From a virus, in the IMG/VR virus record IMGVR_UViG_3300046170_000250, positions 1 to 45,476 of that record: DNA of 45,476 nucleotides; one strand, 5' to 3'. The notes below the pieces were generated by a model. That model worked only from the letters and a program-made list of their open reading frames with translations. It had not been told where the DNA came from and did not search any database. Below, one piece after another: positions 19,875 to 29,138 of this stretch (position 1 is the stretch's first letter; every line of letters starts with the position of its first letter). Position numbers and translations under genes: made by a program.

Positions 19875-20645
19875 TTATTTTAACTTTTTCTCGATAGATT
19901 TGAAAACTTCTACGCCTTCATCTGTCTTAAAGAAAGCTGCCATAGCAGAGTAAGGATTTTCATCAAATGGTACTGTCATAAGTTTTTTACCGTTTGATGC
20001 CCAAGAGAAAGATCGTTGATCATCTGACAACTTAATTATTTTAGCTTCAGCAGCTTTAATAGCAAAGTTTCTTAGTTGAACATTTTCGTCTTTAGCTAGT
20101 TCTATAAATAAAACTGGGTTTTGTCTAGCAAATATAAGCACATCTCTTTTTAATTCTTTAGATGACATATCATTTACTTTACTTCCAAACTCAACTCTCA
20201 ATATAGCTTCTATCTGCTCTACGTCCATACCTCTAGCAGCGTTTAATGCGTCTATCTGAAGTTCCATCATATCAAGTTCGTCAGTTGCTTCAACAACAGA
20301 ATCAAACTCTTTATAACGTTTTCCATTCATTGGGTGATACAAAGATAACAGTTTTTGTAAGGCTTGTTTTTCTTTTGGAACAACTAAAGCACCGTCTTTA
20401 AATAGTATAGTGCCTAATGTAACCTCGCCTTTCTGCTCGTCTACAAACGGTGAGTTCATATTTGTAGCATACCTAAGCTCTCTTTGTGTATTTTTTTCAC
20501 TATCATACCATAGCATAGGTTTTCTAGCGCTATGCTTTGATGGTATTCTAAGTGTTAATGGTTTGTATCTTCCTACTACTAGATACGTTCTATCTTTAAT
20601 TTCCCAACCTTTTTCTACAGTTGGGGCTTCTTTTGTTTTTGACAT
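19875..20645 (-). CDS. Capsid-adjacent protein of unknown function
   Basis: An intact 256-residue protein, mixed alpha/beta, lysine- and glutamate-rich. An N-terminal beta-prone part (GRYKPLTLRIPSKHSARKPM; about residues 27-46) is followed by a helical C-terminal half (AARGMDVEQIEAILRVEFGS). It ends in an amphipathic segment, FFKTDEGVEVFKSIEKKLK. It has no signal peptide or catalytic motif that I recognise. It lies immediately after the major capsid gene and before the connector block, and GC-rich hairpins flank it on both sides, so it may be expressed at its own level. Head-completion, capsid decoration or assembly factor are all possible. Confidence 0.5.
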   Translation of the reverse strand: MSKTKEAPTVEKGWEIKDRTYLVVGRYKPLTLRIPSKHSARKPMLWYDSEKNTQRELRYATNMNSPFVDEQKGEVTLGTILFKDGALVVPKEKQALQKLLSLYHPMNGKRYKEFDSVVEATDELDMMELQIDALNAARGMDVEQIEAILRVEFGSKVNDMSSKELKRDVLIFARQNPVLFIELAKDENVQLRNFAIKAAEAKIIKLSDDQRSFSWASNGKKLMTVPFDENPYSAMAAFFKTDEGVEVFKSIEKKLK

Positions 20646-20680
20646 AATATAATATAATATAATTTAATAAAATAATAGCA

Positions 20681-20705
20681 TACCCCCGTCGATAAGACGA
20701 GGGTA
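20681..20705 (-). terminator. Probable terminator hairpin after the major capsid gene
   Basis: The bases read taccc-c-cgtc, loop gataa, gacg-a-gggta: a nine-pair stem with one C-A mismatch. It lies 21 bases beyond the capsid stop. On the minus strand it is followed by a moderately T-rich stretch (tgctattatttt). A partial terminator here would keep capsid transcript abundant relative to downstream genes, a common phage arrangement. That role is inferred. Confidence 0.55.
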
Positions 20706-20725
20706 AAATACTACTTTAAAGTAAT

Positions 20726-22205
20726 TTACTTAGTAAACAATACAAAGTTGTTTGCACCTTGTACACATAAACATCTTTCAGATAGGAAGTTAACCTCCAT
20801 AGCGTCTAGATCAGATGTGAAAGCACCTCCAACAGAACCAGTCAACCAAGTCTTCATACGACGATCGTCAGTTTGTGACGCTCTGTATCGTACGTGTAAG
20901 AATGGACGACGGATGTTACTACCAAGAACTTGATCGTAAACCGTTGATGTACCTGCTGGAATTAATACCCCATCAATAGCACTTACACCGTATGGTGAAG
21001 CTGGAGCTGCAGCACCACTTTCAATACCACCTCTTGTGGAAGCATCGTTTAAATATTTCCAGTCAGTCTTATAGAAATCGTAAGAACCTCTGCGGAAACC
21101 ACTAAACCCTAGGTTTAATGCCATATCTTCAGAGTTTTCAAACAATCCATAAGCAGTACCACCGTTAGCACCGTTAGAAATACCAGCTAGCATATCATCA
21201 AATCCTAGTGATGTCTCACGGTTTAAGAAAAGCATGTTTTCTTCAATTGCTCCTTGTGTATCTAGGTTACGTAAGATATTGTCAAATTCACCTAGTGCAC
21301 TTGCGGCAGCATTGAATCCAGCTTCTACGTTACCACGACCTTGAACAGCAGCAAATAAACCTTCTGTACCTTTATAACCGGCAATAGTAGCAGCATCTCC
21401 CGCACCACCATTGACCGTAGGATCAGCTTTTTCACCTTCAACTACACTCATTTCAAGATAATCTTCGAAACGTAGACGAGTTTCAGACTCAGCTTTTAGA
21501 TACCACAGGTAACCTCCAGTTCCGTCTTCAGTAGCAACTTCTACCCAACCAATCTGAGCTGTGTCAGAACCAGATACAACGTATTTATTACGGATAATAA
21601 CTGGTGAGTTAGAAAATTGTGTGAAAGCAGGATCTACACTTACATAGCCATCAGCTGCAGTAGCTGAAGTGTTGTTAGGTGTAGAAGAACCTTTAGCATA
21701 CTCAGAGCCAAATACGAATATTTTAACTCCAGTAGTAGCAAGTGCAGCTGTAGTAGTAGCATCATAAGGAGCTACAGTAAGCGCACCAGTAGTAAGGTTA
21801 GAAGCAGTTACAACAGCCTTAAGTTCGTTGCCAGCACCGTCAAGGCATACAATTGTAGCCTGTGGGAGATACAACGTTTTTAACGTCAGCTGCTACAGGA
21901 ATAGTAATTGTATTTGTTTGATCGTTGGTACAACCATCATAAGAGATGTGTAAACGGTTTTGCTCAGACCAGATAACTTGATCAGAAGTCATAGGCATTT
22001 CAGCTCCTACCATACGTAAGAATCCAGAAAGCGTACGATTTCCGTAGCGCTCTACTTCTGCTTCATAAATTTCAGGTAGATACTGTTGTGCAAATGTATC
22101 AGAATCACCAGCACCCGCACCTCCGTTAAAAGACAGGAAGTTTGTGTCTAGCAATTGTTGTTGTTGACTTGGGACTATACTCCCAAATAAAGGACTTAAA
22201 GCCAT
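20726..22205 (-). CDS. Major capsid protein (one frame break)
   Basis: Two frames join near 21868, where removing one G of a GG links NVVSPT to ATIVCLDGAGNEL, giving 492 residues. The protein starts MALSPLFGSIVPSQQQQLLD and contains TFAQQYLPEIYEAEVERYG. Its middle is Gly/Ala/Asn-rich, and the C-terminal part has FGSEYAKGSSTPN, YDFYKTDWKYLNDASTRGGI and a final FLHVRYRASQTDDRRMKTWL region. Length, Ala/Gly-rich composition, position directly after the scaffold gene and the hairpin behind it all fit an HK97-fold major capsid protein. I did not identify the fold from specific motifs. About 490 residues is also usual for crAss-like phages, a loose comparison only. Confidence 0.8.
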
Positions 22206-22217
22206 AATTATTTATTT

Positions 22218-23408
22218 TTATTTTTTTATTGTTACTTTTTTGATTTTCAATTTTGAAGAATCAACACCGCTCATTGCTTTAACTTTAATCCCATTAACAA
22301 ATACTTCACCAGCAGCTGTTTGACGAGGCTCAGTCGAAATGTTTTTCGATTTAGCCATAACATCTTTAACAGCGTCAGCTTTTCCTTGCTCATAAAAATG
22401 TTGAGCTATAGTATCAGCGTTTCGCGCAGCATATAAAGCTTTGTGGTAGCCTTTAGCATCTTGTATTTCTCCTTTGTCATTTAAGAACGTCTTAATAAAA
22501 TTTGAAATATCAGATTGTTGCTCTACTACCTGTGATGGATTTTTAACACCATATCTAAACTTTTTGTTACTTACATTGAAATCAAAACCTTTGAAATCAT
22601 CGTTTAATAACTGTTCAGTTTTTTGTTTAAAAACCTCATGCTTAGCTAAATTAGCTTGTTGTTCTTCATTGTATCGGTTGAAAAAGTCTAATGCTTTTTG
22701 TTGCTCTTGGGTTACGCCCGGTCTCAACTTGATCTCGTCGTAATATTTACCTTTTAAGCCTTCAAGAAAGTCTTTAGCTTTTGCAGCCTCCTCTTTGAAC
22801 GCAATTTTCTTTTTGCGTATTTCTTTTGGTTCATCTATATCTTCGTCGTAATCAAAGTCTTCTAATAAAAGACTTACATCTTCAGAATCTAAATGTGGTT
22901 TAGTTTGTTTATAATATTCACTAATTAAAGTTTTATTATCAACATTGGTATAATCTGCATTAAGCCTAACATAGTCTTCTACAGTTCCACCAGTTTCTTC
23001 CATAAAAGTAACTAGCTTGTCAATATTTTCTGGCAGTTGTTTTTGCTCTACAACTGGTTGTTGTATTTGTTCTTTAACAACTTCTTGCTCTTCTTCAGTA
23101 TCTTCAACTACAGTTAAAGGAGATTCTACTCCTTCGTCGGCGGTCCGTACTTCTTCAACCACTTCTTCGCTGTTGCCACTGTCTTTGGACTCTTCGATAA
23201 TAGCATTGCTATCATCTGTCTCTTGTGTTTGAACGGCATCTTCGTTTTTTATTTCTACTTTAGTAACCTCAGGAATTACCTCTCCTTGAGATTCAATACC
23301 TTCTTTAGGTATTTCAATTTTAGTTACTTCGTTTTTTTTACCTAAGTTTTTAGGTTTAGTAGGAGTCTTCATTTTAAATTCTCCTTCTTGTTTTACTTCT
23401 GTTGACAT
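22218..23408 (-). CDS. Capsid scaffolding/assembly protein
   Basis: An intact 396-residue protein. The first 140 residues are extremely acidic and low in complexity (Glu, Val, Thr and Ser, with Lys/Pro-rich start). The middle is helical (EEAAKAKDFLEGLKGKYYDE). The end is a short basic tail (KLKIKKVTIKK). An acidic, helical protein with a basic C-terminus directly upstream of the major capsid gene and downstream of the portal is the standard pattern for a scaffold, the basic end often contacting the capsid subunit. No protease motif is visible. The assignment rests on composition and position. Confidence 0.7.
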   Translation of the reverse strand: MSTEVKQEGEFKMKTPTKPKNLGKKNEVTKIEIPKEGIESQGEVIPEVTKVEIKNEDAVQTQETDDSNAIIEESKDSGNSEEVVEEVRTADEGVESPLTVVEDTEEEQEVVKEQIQQPVVEQKQLPENIDKLVTFMEETGGTVEDYVRLNADYTNVDNKTLISEYYKQTKPHLDSEDVSLLLEDFDYDEDIDEPKEIRKKKIAFKEEAAKAKDFLEGLKGKYYDEIKLRPGVTQEQQKALDFFNRYNEEQQANLAKHEVFKQKTEQLLNDDFKGFDFNVSNKKFRYGVKNPSQVVEQQSDISNFIKTFLNDKGEIQDAKGYHKALYAARNADTIAQHFYEQGKADAVKDVMAKSKNISTEPRQTAAGEVFVNGIKVKAMSGVDSSKLKIKKVTIKK

Positions 23409-23441
23409 AATATAATAGTATAAAATTAAAGGATTTTATTT

Positions 23442-24773
23442 TCAACGAGGTTCAAACTGTTCAAGTCCAAATCCTCCTAGTGAGTCAAATCCAGATGACT
23501 CAAAGTTTTTAGGTAGTTCATCGTTTTGACGCTGCGAAATCATTTCGGATTGCTGCGTACCTATAATTCTAGCACGTTCGTCTTTACGATCTTCTATTTT
23601 ATCTTCTTTTTCTTTTTGAGCTTCTACGTCTAATCTAGCTAACTGCATGTCGTATTGAAACTTTTGCTCCATTAGCTGCCGCTTTATTTGAGCTTCCATT
23701 TCCATTTTTTGTATATCAAATTGAGACTTACCTTGTTCAAGTTGTAACTTGCTTTCAGTTAAAGCTTGTTGCTTTTGAACTTCAGCCATGGCAGCTTTTT
23801 CAGCTGACTGTGAGTTTGCTTGCGCTTGAGCTTGTATATTCATTATATTAGCTCTTTGTTTTTCTTGATCTCTTATTTTTTGCCTATACTTTAAAAATTG
23901 ATTAGCTAGTTTTAAATTTTGTATTTCTCTAATATCAATAGCGTCAGATAATTCTATTGATTGATTTTGCAAAGCTATCTGTATATTTTGTTCTAGTTTA
24001 TTTTTTTCCTCTTCTTCAGGTTCTAATTCTAAAAATATACCAAACTCATGCATAGATAGGTTTTCAATTTCTTCTAAAGTAGCTACATTAAAACTGTTTA
24101 TAGATTTCAACAAAGCGTTTTTAGTAAGAGGAAAAGCCATCATATCAGCTAACCTAAGACTTATGTTTTCAGAAGCACGTATTGTTAAATACATAAGTGA
24201 CTGAAGTATATGTTTTGTAGCTGTATTAGAAGCAGCCGCCGCTAACTTTTGTAAACCAACCAATGAATCTTTATCAGGTTTACTACCATCTCTAGCTTCG
24301 TTAAGCCCGGTTACATCACGTATCATTTGTAAATAATACTGATACGTTTGCACTAACGATTGTATTTTTTGTATACCAGAAGATGTCTGAAGTTCTTGTA
24401 TTGGTACTTTACCTCTATTTGGATCACCATCTTGAGTTAAACTTCTACCCACAATACTACCAGTTTGGAAGTACATGTTTAAAGCTTCTTGCGGATTATA
24501 GTTTGTGCCATTACCAAGATCTACCTCTGCTAAGCCATCTACATCTACAAATACACCATCAGGTACCATACGCGCTAGTACTTGTTGTATTTTTAAATGT
24601 GTAAGCTGTATCATATCGGCAAAACCAATACACCTACTTACTAAACTATCTATACGACCTTTATATATTCTTGGAGCTGTAATACTATAGTTCATTTGAA
24701 CTTTAGTTTGATCACTATAAGGACGTGTCATATTCTCAGCTAACTCCCACTTTAAGCATTTTTTCGTGGCCAA
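23442..24773 (-). CDS. Portal protein, C-terminal part
   Basis: The last 443 residues of the portal gene that starts at 25860. The apparent start is internal; removing one A from a run of six near 24766 joins YSGAKILGHEK to CLKWELAENMTRPYS. It contains portal-like helices (KGRIDSLVSRCIGFADMIQL; LAAAASNTATKHILQSLMYL). It ends in a long Gln-rich coiled coil (KAAMAEVQKQQALTESKLQL onward), as barrel or tunnel extensions of podovirus portals often do, and a Phe-rich tail. The full portal is about 805 residues, long compared with T7 (about 535) but in the range I recall for crAss-like phages. It forms the dodecameric DNA channel at the capsid vertex. Confidence 0.7.
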   Translation of the reverse strand: MATKKCLKWELAENMTRPYSDQTKVQMNYSITAPRIYKGRIDSLVSRCIGFADMIQLTHLKIQQVLARMVPDGVFVDVDGLAEVDLGNGTNYNPQEALNMYFQTGSIVGRSLTQDGDPNRGKVPIQELQTSSGIQKIQSLVQTYQYYLQMIRDVTGLNEARDGSKPDKDSLVGLQKLAAAASNTATKHILQSLMYLTIRASENISLRLADMMAFPLTKNALLKSINSFNVATLEEIENLSMHEFGIFLELEPEEEEKNKLEQNIQIALQNQSIELSDAIDIREIQNLKLANQFLKYRQKIRDQEKQRANIMNIQAQAQANSQSAEKAAMAEVQKQQALTESKLQLEQGKSQFDIQKMEMEAQIKRQLMEQKFQYDMQLARLDVEAQKEKEDKIEDRKDERARIIGTQQSEMISQRQNDELPKNFESSGFDSLGGFGLEQFEPR

Positions 24774-25464
24774 GTATTTTAGCTCCGCTATATAAAACCT
24801 CTATTGCTCGATGTACCTTATTATAGTTTTCAGCATTTTCAGGTGGATTAAAAGAATCGTCTTTTTCTAAAGCTTTTTCAAGACCTTGATCTGTTTCTTT
24901 TATTTTAAATACTTGGTTATTATAAGTTTTATATTCAAAAAATAAAACCTGAACTTGATTGTATTGATCATCTTGACCGTAATAATTACGGGTATAGTTA
25001 GCAGTTACCAGGATATTTTTGTATTTCTTCTAATTCTGAATCTGTTAAATAAGGAAAAAGTTTTTTAACTTCTTGCTAAGCTCATTGACTTTCATTTCAC
25101 CTACATAATAAATATCTTCAAAGTTAGGATCTTCTGTATATGAATAAACTAAATTAGCAGGATCTACATAATCAACAGTAATACCATTAGCTAAATTAAA
25201 ATTTGTTTTAACAGCAGATATACCTAAAACAACTAGATCATAAGCTAAACGTTTTTTTAACTTCTTCATACTTGTTATAATCTAAAACATTATTAATAAG
25301 CTCCTCTTCCGCTATTTCTATAGCTTGCTTATAATTTAACTGCATGATAAAGCTCTAGCTCTTCTACATTTTCAGGTAGTTTAGACTCATGTAGCACTAA
25401 GTTCTTCCTAGTAAACCACCTAAGTTCTTCTATTTGTTTCATTTTTGCCAATATCTCTTAAAGC
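24774..25464 (-). CDS. Portal protein, central part (multiple frame breaks)
   Basis: No single long frame spans this stretch, but successive frames read as one protein. In order they give MKQIEELRWFTRKNLVL, LPENVEELELY then MQLNYKQAIEIAEEEL, and LDYNKYEEVKKRLAYDLV. They then give SAVKTNFNLANGITVDYVDP, LVYSYTEDPNFEDIYYVGEM, KKLFPYLTDSELEEIQKYPG, TANYTRNYYGQDDQY and VLFFEYKTYNNQVFK. Frame changes of one base occur near 25446, 25355, 25255, 25072, 25006 and 24766. The DPANLVYSYTEDPNFEDI region resembles the portal clip/wing. All breaks are small and local, so I read them as sequence errors in one intact gene. Confidence 0.65.
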
Positions 25465-25860
25465 TCAATAGCGTGATTTGTTCTTTCTTAACAGCAAAGG
25501 ATCTGAAGCAAATGATTTTATTTTATAACCTTTATCAGTCATACCATTTACTACAATATCTACAAATTTAGATAATACAGCTACTGGTTTCCAGTCTAGA
25601 TTTAAGTAAGATAAATCACCATTAATAGAAAGTTCATCTTTATATTTAGCAACTGACTGCTCGCCTCTAGCGTATAGTCTAAGTCTGTGAAAGTCTTGCC
25701 AACTATTACCAAAACGACCACCAGCTCCTAAACCTTTGTCACCTCTAAACCATTCGTTTTCAATAGCTCTACCTACGGCTAAGCCGTAATCATAAGTATT
25801 TTTCTCTGCGTCTGGTACTACCTGACTTGGAAAAGAACTATTAACATTAGTATAAACCAT
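25465..25860 (-). CDS. Portal protein, N-terminal part
   Basis: True start of the portal gene: ATG at 25860, directly adjacent to the terminase stop (25861-25863). It reads MVYTNVNSSFPSQVVPDAEK, then WQDFHRLRLYARGEQSVAKY and DWKPVAVLSKFVDIVVNGMT. The last two are typical of portal N-terminal halves (helix-rich, Arg/Tyr-containing, followed by the VVNG turn). The frame ends artificially at 25465. Adding one T near 25497 restores SDPFAVKKEQITLLS, which leads into the central part. The terminase-portal-scaffold-capsid order supports the call. Confidence 0.75.
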   Translation of the reverse strand: MVYTNVNSSFPSQVVPDAEKNTYDYGLAVGRAIENEWFRGDKGLGAGGRFGNSWQDFHRLRLYARGEQSVAKYKDELSINGDLSYLNLDWKPVAVLSKFVDIVVNGMTDKGYKIKSFASDPLLLRKNKSRY

Positions 25861-26424
25861 TTATTTTATTATTTTTGAAGAATAACCTGTGTTATCGTAT
25901 TTTGTAAAATTAATACTAACTGGCTCTTTTTTTATTTCAGCCACTGGTGAGTATTTGTTTTTGTTGCAAGCCATTATAGCTAAACCAGAACTTATTGTCG
26001 CGTCGAACTTTGTTCTATTGTTTATGTTAAACTTAGCCCAGTCTTCAAGTGTACGTTGAAAATACATTTGACCATACTCAGTTTCTTTTAAACCTACGTG
26101 ATCTTCTATATAAGATTCTATAGCAGCGGCATGCGCTTGTTTAATATCCTCGCTAGAGTTAGGTATACCACCTATTTCTCTTTCTGCAACTGAAAGCTTG
26201 TTAAATGTTTTGTCAGGTCTATTTATAGAGAAGTTTCTATAACCTCTTCTTTTTAAATAATACAATAGCCTTGGCTTGTTATTCTCTGCTAGTATAGGCA
26301 TACCATAAAAATGTAAAGCCATAAGCACATCTTCAAAGAATATTTCAGCTGTTGGAGGTCTTGATATATATTCTAAAAAGAACATATTAAAAGGAGCTTC
26401 TTCCATGCTAAACTTTGTAAGTCC
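25861..26424 (-). CDS. terL: Terminase large subunit, C-terminal part
   Basis: The final 185 or so residues of TerL. One G of a GGG near 26425 is probably extra; its removal joins GSKGSLHG to LTKFSMEEAPFNMFF. Notable segments are YISRPPTAEIFFEDVLMALH and KFDATISSGLAIMACNKN, the latter at the position of the last acidic nuclease residue in TerL RNase-H-like domains (KFDA). The C-terminal nuclease domain cuts the concatemeric DNA during packaging. The gene ends immediately before the portal start. Confidence 0.7.
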   Translation of the reverse strand, partial: GLTKFSMEEAPFNMFFLEYISRPPTAEIFFEDVLMALHFYGMPILAENNKPRLLYYLKRRGYRNFSINRPDKTFNKLSVAEREIGGIPNSSEDIKQAHAAAIESYIEDHVGLKETEYGQMYFQRTLEDWAKFNINNRTKFDATISSGLAIMACNKNKYSPVAEIKKEPVSINFTKYDNTGYSSKIIK

Positions 26425-26895
26425 CGTGCAAAGATCCTTTAGAACCTCGCTTATCTACTGTACCTGATATATCATATGAGTCACATCCAAAAGCACCTAC
26501 GTGCTCGTTACCTGGATGTTTAACTCCATTCTTTATTATTACACGATTTTGTAATATTGCAGGTGGAATCCAAGATACTAAAAACCTACCATTATTTTCT
26601 GGTATAAAATTAACTGTTGTATCTTTTACTCCTCCAGTCCATTGGAAATTACCTTGCGTTACTAAGGTTTTATTTCTCATGTCTTCGTTATAATCTATCT
26701 GCTCGTATATTTTAGTTAGATTAAATAAAGATAACTTAGCTTCATCTCTGAACGCGTGTTTCTCTGTACGTGGAAACTGGCGGTAGTATTCGTTTAAGCT
26801 ATCCTGGTCATTTTTAAGGCCATCTACTTCATTTTCCCAGTGTTCGATAACACCTGTTGTGATGAAGGTCTCCGTGCGGATCTCTAACTGGCGTC
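26408..26895 (-). CDS. terL: Terminase large subunit, middle part (nuclease domain start)
   Basis: Open in one frame from about 26895. It reads RRQLEIRTETFITTGVIEHW, SLNEYYRQFPRTEKHAFRDE and, after MRNKTLVTQGNFQWTGG, the segment VGAFGCDSYDISGTVDKRGS. The last has the GCDSYD aspartate expected of a TerL RNase-H-fold nuclease (first metal-binding acid on a beta strand). The 5' boundary is a one-base break near 26893, where inserting one A into an A run restores DKPKRRQLEIRTE. The YYRQFPRTEKHAFR segment is also characteristic of large terminases. This part links the ATPase to the nuclease. Confidence 0.75.
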
Positions 26896-28089
26896 TTTTG
26901 GTTTGTCGAATACAGGTATGCCATAAGCATCAATGAATCCCTCGTAGTTCCATTCCATAGGTATGAACAAAGAATATAATCCTGAGCTAGTCTGTCCATT
27001 GCGGTTCCTTTGTGTAACATCTGATGCATAATATAATTTCTTAAAATTCTCACCGCCTTTATCCAAAGCGTTTGATGTTGAACCCATCATACATTTACCT
27101 ACAACTCTACTACCTAATCGCAGTGTGGTTTTTGTAACCCTCCAGTTGTTTAATATGTTATCAGGTCTTTCCCATTTACCTGATTCATCGTGTACTAACA
27201 GTTTTAGTTTTTCACCATCATAACTGTTATCACCTGTATTTTTCCAGTCAATAGTTGTATCAAGTCCTACAACTTCTTCTGCGGTTTCACCTTGATCAAG
27301 CTTACGTCTGGTAAGCTTCGACGCGGGGACTCTATAAGCAAGTTCCGTTTTTGGTCGGTCCATACCGTCTTGTATGGGTCGAAAGAAGAACGGATAGTTG
27401 ATAGAGATCGGTACGACTTTGTCGGTGAACATTTTTTTAGCATCACCCCCTGACTTTGATAATATACCGAATCTCGAGTCTGAGCTAATTGTTGCCTGGT
27501 TAACCGTGTCTGCTGAAGCCATAAATGAGAAACCAGATCGTCGGTTTTTGAGGTAGCACATACCATAGCATCTCTGGTCTGCTTTGCAAGCTTCCCAGAA
27601 TATAAAGAATAATCTGTTTGATTCCCTATAGTCTGCTGCCCCAACGTCAATCTTACTCCACTGCAAGAACATATAGTGAGAACCAGTAATGTAAGTAGCC
27701 AAACCTCTATTATAGAACCAATAACCTTGTTCACGTCTTTTAAATTCTTCATCTATGTAATCGTACCATTCTTCTTTAAAACTATTAGGATATCGCTGCC
27801 AATCAAAAACACTTTTTATTTTCGATAAAGCTTTTGGATATTCTGCTTTAACCCACACCTGTTCTTCTGTTTTTTTAGAATTACTAAAAACATTTTCAGG
27901 TTTTTTAGGCAATGCTATTTTGAGATTTTGTATCTCAATTATTTCACCTATGGTTCCGTCTTTACTAATGACAACAACATCATACTCTTTGTTATAACCA
28001 TACTCCCACTTTTTGCTTTTGTTATTTTTCTTAAGCACATGAGGTTTTATATGATCTGTAAGTACAGTAAATAAATTTTGTTCGTACAT
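26884..28089 (-). CDS. terL: Terminase large subunit, N-terminal ATPase part
   Basis: This begins at the ATG at 28089, overlapping the previous stop by one base (TAATG). SFKEEWYDYIDEEFKRREQG and YITGSHYMFLQWSKID precede a divergent Walker A region, CYLKNRRSGFSFMASADTVN (no classical GKT/S; this RRSGFS form occurs in several phage TerL families). Walker B is KLLVHDESGKW and the coupling motif is GKCMMGSTSNAL. After joining the three parts the enzyme is 742 residues. It powers DNA translocation into the procapsid and cuts DNA by headful or site-specific cleavage. I see no small terminase in the window. Confidence 0.85.
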   Translation of the reverse strand: MYEQNLFTVLTDHIKPHVLKKNNKSKKWEYGYNKEYDVVVISKDGTIGEIIEIQNLKIALPKKPENVFSNSKKTEEQVWVKAEYPKALSKIKSVFDWQRYPNSFKEEWYDYIDEEFKRREQGYWFYNRGLATYITGSHYMFLQWSKIDVGAADYRESNRLFFIFWEACKADQRCYGMCYLKNRRSGFSFMASADTVNQATISSDSRFGILSKSGGDAKKMFTDKVVPISINYPFFFRPIQDGMDRPKTELAYRVPASKLTRRKLDQGETAEEVVGLDTTIDWKNTGDNSYDGEKLKLLVHDESGKWERPDNILNNWRVTKTTLRLGSRVVGKCMMGSTSNALDKGGENFKKLYYASDVTQRNRNGQTSSGLYSLFIPMEWNYEGFIDAYGIPVFDKPKDAS

Positions 28090-28911
28090 TACTTAGATCT
28101 ACCTTCTGCAAAACCTTGAAAAGATTTTTGTTTGTTATTACTTGATTTATCTTCAAGCATGTTTTCCTCTTCTTCGATACGGTTAAGTATTTCGAAAGCG
28201 TCGAATATAGCTAGCTTTTTTGTAGCAGCTGCGTTCTTAAGTCTATCAGCAGATATATCATCATCTGAATCAACTATAGGTTCTTTAGCTACCTTTATTA
28301 ATTCCTCAACTGCTCTCGCCCAGCTTGGATTATATTCTTCTTCGTTTCCTTTGAACTCATACTTAACTAAAATATCATTTGATTGCATACAGTATAGTCT
28401 TTGTTTGTTAACAACAAACTCAAACTCTCTATTAGATTTAAACCCAACAAGATCACCTTCGTTTATACCTAAAGTTTTTAAGGTTTTATTACCTATCTTT
28501 ACTATACCTTTATTTTTTACTTCTGGTTCTTGTGACCAGTCGTCTGTATTTTTTATTGGCATTATAAAACAATGTTCACCCAAAGGTTTCCACTGGTATA
28601 TATTTTTGTAAAGATATATTTGATCTAATTGGCATAGGTATTGATTATCGTTTAGCGTTTTGCTACTATCAACCTCTTTACCTTTTTGGTTATAATATCT
28701 TCTAAATACGTTGTGATGTATTATAACCTCGTCACCCTTCTTCTATTGGTGTTGAATAAGCTGATGGTGTAGAAATAACTATAGCTTTTCTACTTATTAA
28801 CTTAAAGTTTTCTATACTAGAATTAACTATAAGTTTATTACCATTTATATCAACTTCATTGTCATACCTACTTTCAACAGGCGTGACTATAAAATCAAAA
28901 ACACTCCTCAT
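28089..28911 (-). CDS. Tandem GroES-like domain protein next to terminase (one frame break)
   Basis: The two frames join near 28733 by dropping one G of a GGG (STPIEE to GDEVIIHHNVFRRYY), giving 273 residues. Two segments match the order of elements in GroES. Domain 1 (about residues 1-100): FDFIVTPVE, then KAIVISTPSAYSTPIEEGDE, VIIHHNVFRRYY and DNQYLCQLDQIYLYK. Domain 2 (about 100-190): LGEHCFIMPIK, then GIVKIGNKTLKTLGINEGDL, VGFKSNREFEF and KQRLYCMQSNDILVKYE. Both fit GIV--IG / --GD-V-F / ---Y-----DIL-. A charged helical tail follows, including ADRLKNAAATKKLAIFDAFE. The known precedent is T4 gp31, a GroES-fold capsid-folding cochaperonin. A cochaperonin or structural use of the fold is inferred. 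Confidence 0.6.
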
Positions 28912-29138
28912 TAATATTCTAAATCATATTCAACAGATACCGCCATGTTAGAATTAAACTTCTTCCATGGCAATACCTCGTTGTTTTTCTTTATAAATAT
29001 GTTATAAGAAGCATCTTTATCTTCAAACAAAATATGCGATATCTCGTGTCCGCCATATACTTGCTGGCCAACAGCATAATGCATCGCATCGTTTTTGTAA
29101 TCAGAACCAATACTGATTTTTCTTATAACAGTACTCAT
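28911..29138 (-). CDS. Small conserved phage protein, unknown function
   Basis: An intact 75-residue protein, MSTVIRKISIGSDYKNDAMH onward, with a beta-prone YNIFIKKNNEVLPWKKF and a VSVEYDLEY end. I believe similar small proteins occur next to packaging genes in uncultured marine phages. It has no signal peptide and no catalytic motif. Its stop overlaps the next start (TAATG at 28911), so it is translationally coupled to the tandem GroES-like gene. The role is unknown. Confidence 0.6.
   Translation of the reverse strand: MSTVIRKISIGSDYKNDAMHYAVGQQVYGGHEISHILFEDKDASYNIFIKKNNEVLPWKKFNSNMAVSVEYDLEY

Noticed and set aside
23442-25860. Programmed ribosomal frameshifting in the portal gene
   Set aside because: Breaks are many, of both signs and at ordinary short runs without slippery heptamers plus structures; the same kind of break appears in unrelated genes across the window.
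26829-27053. Minus-strand open frame of 74 codons overlapping TerL
   Set aside because: It overlaps two TerL segments that join naturally (DKPKRRQLEIRTE); the product has no recognisable features.
27267-27752. Minus-strand open frame of 161 codons inside the terminase gene
   Set aside because: It lies fully inside the TerL ATPase frame, which has Walker B and coupling motifs in the alternative frame; no domain is visible in this one.
28132-28611. Plus-strand open frame of 159 codons
   Set aside because: Antisense to the tandem GroES-like gene; serine-rich shadow composition and no independent start context.
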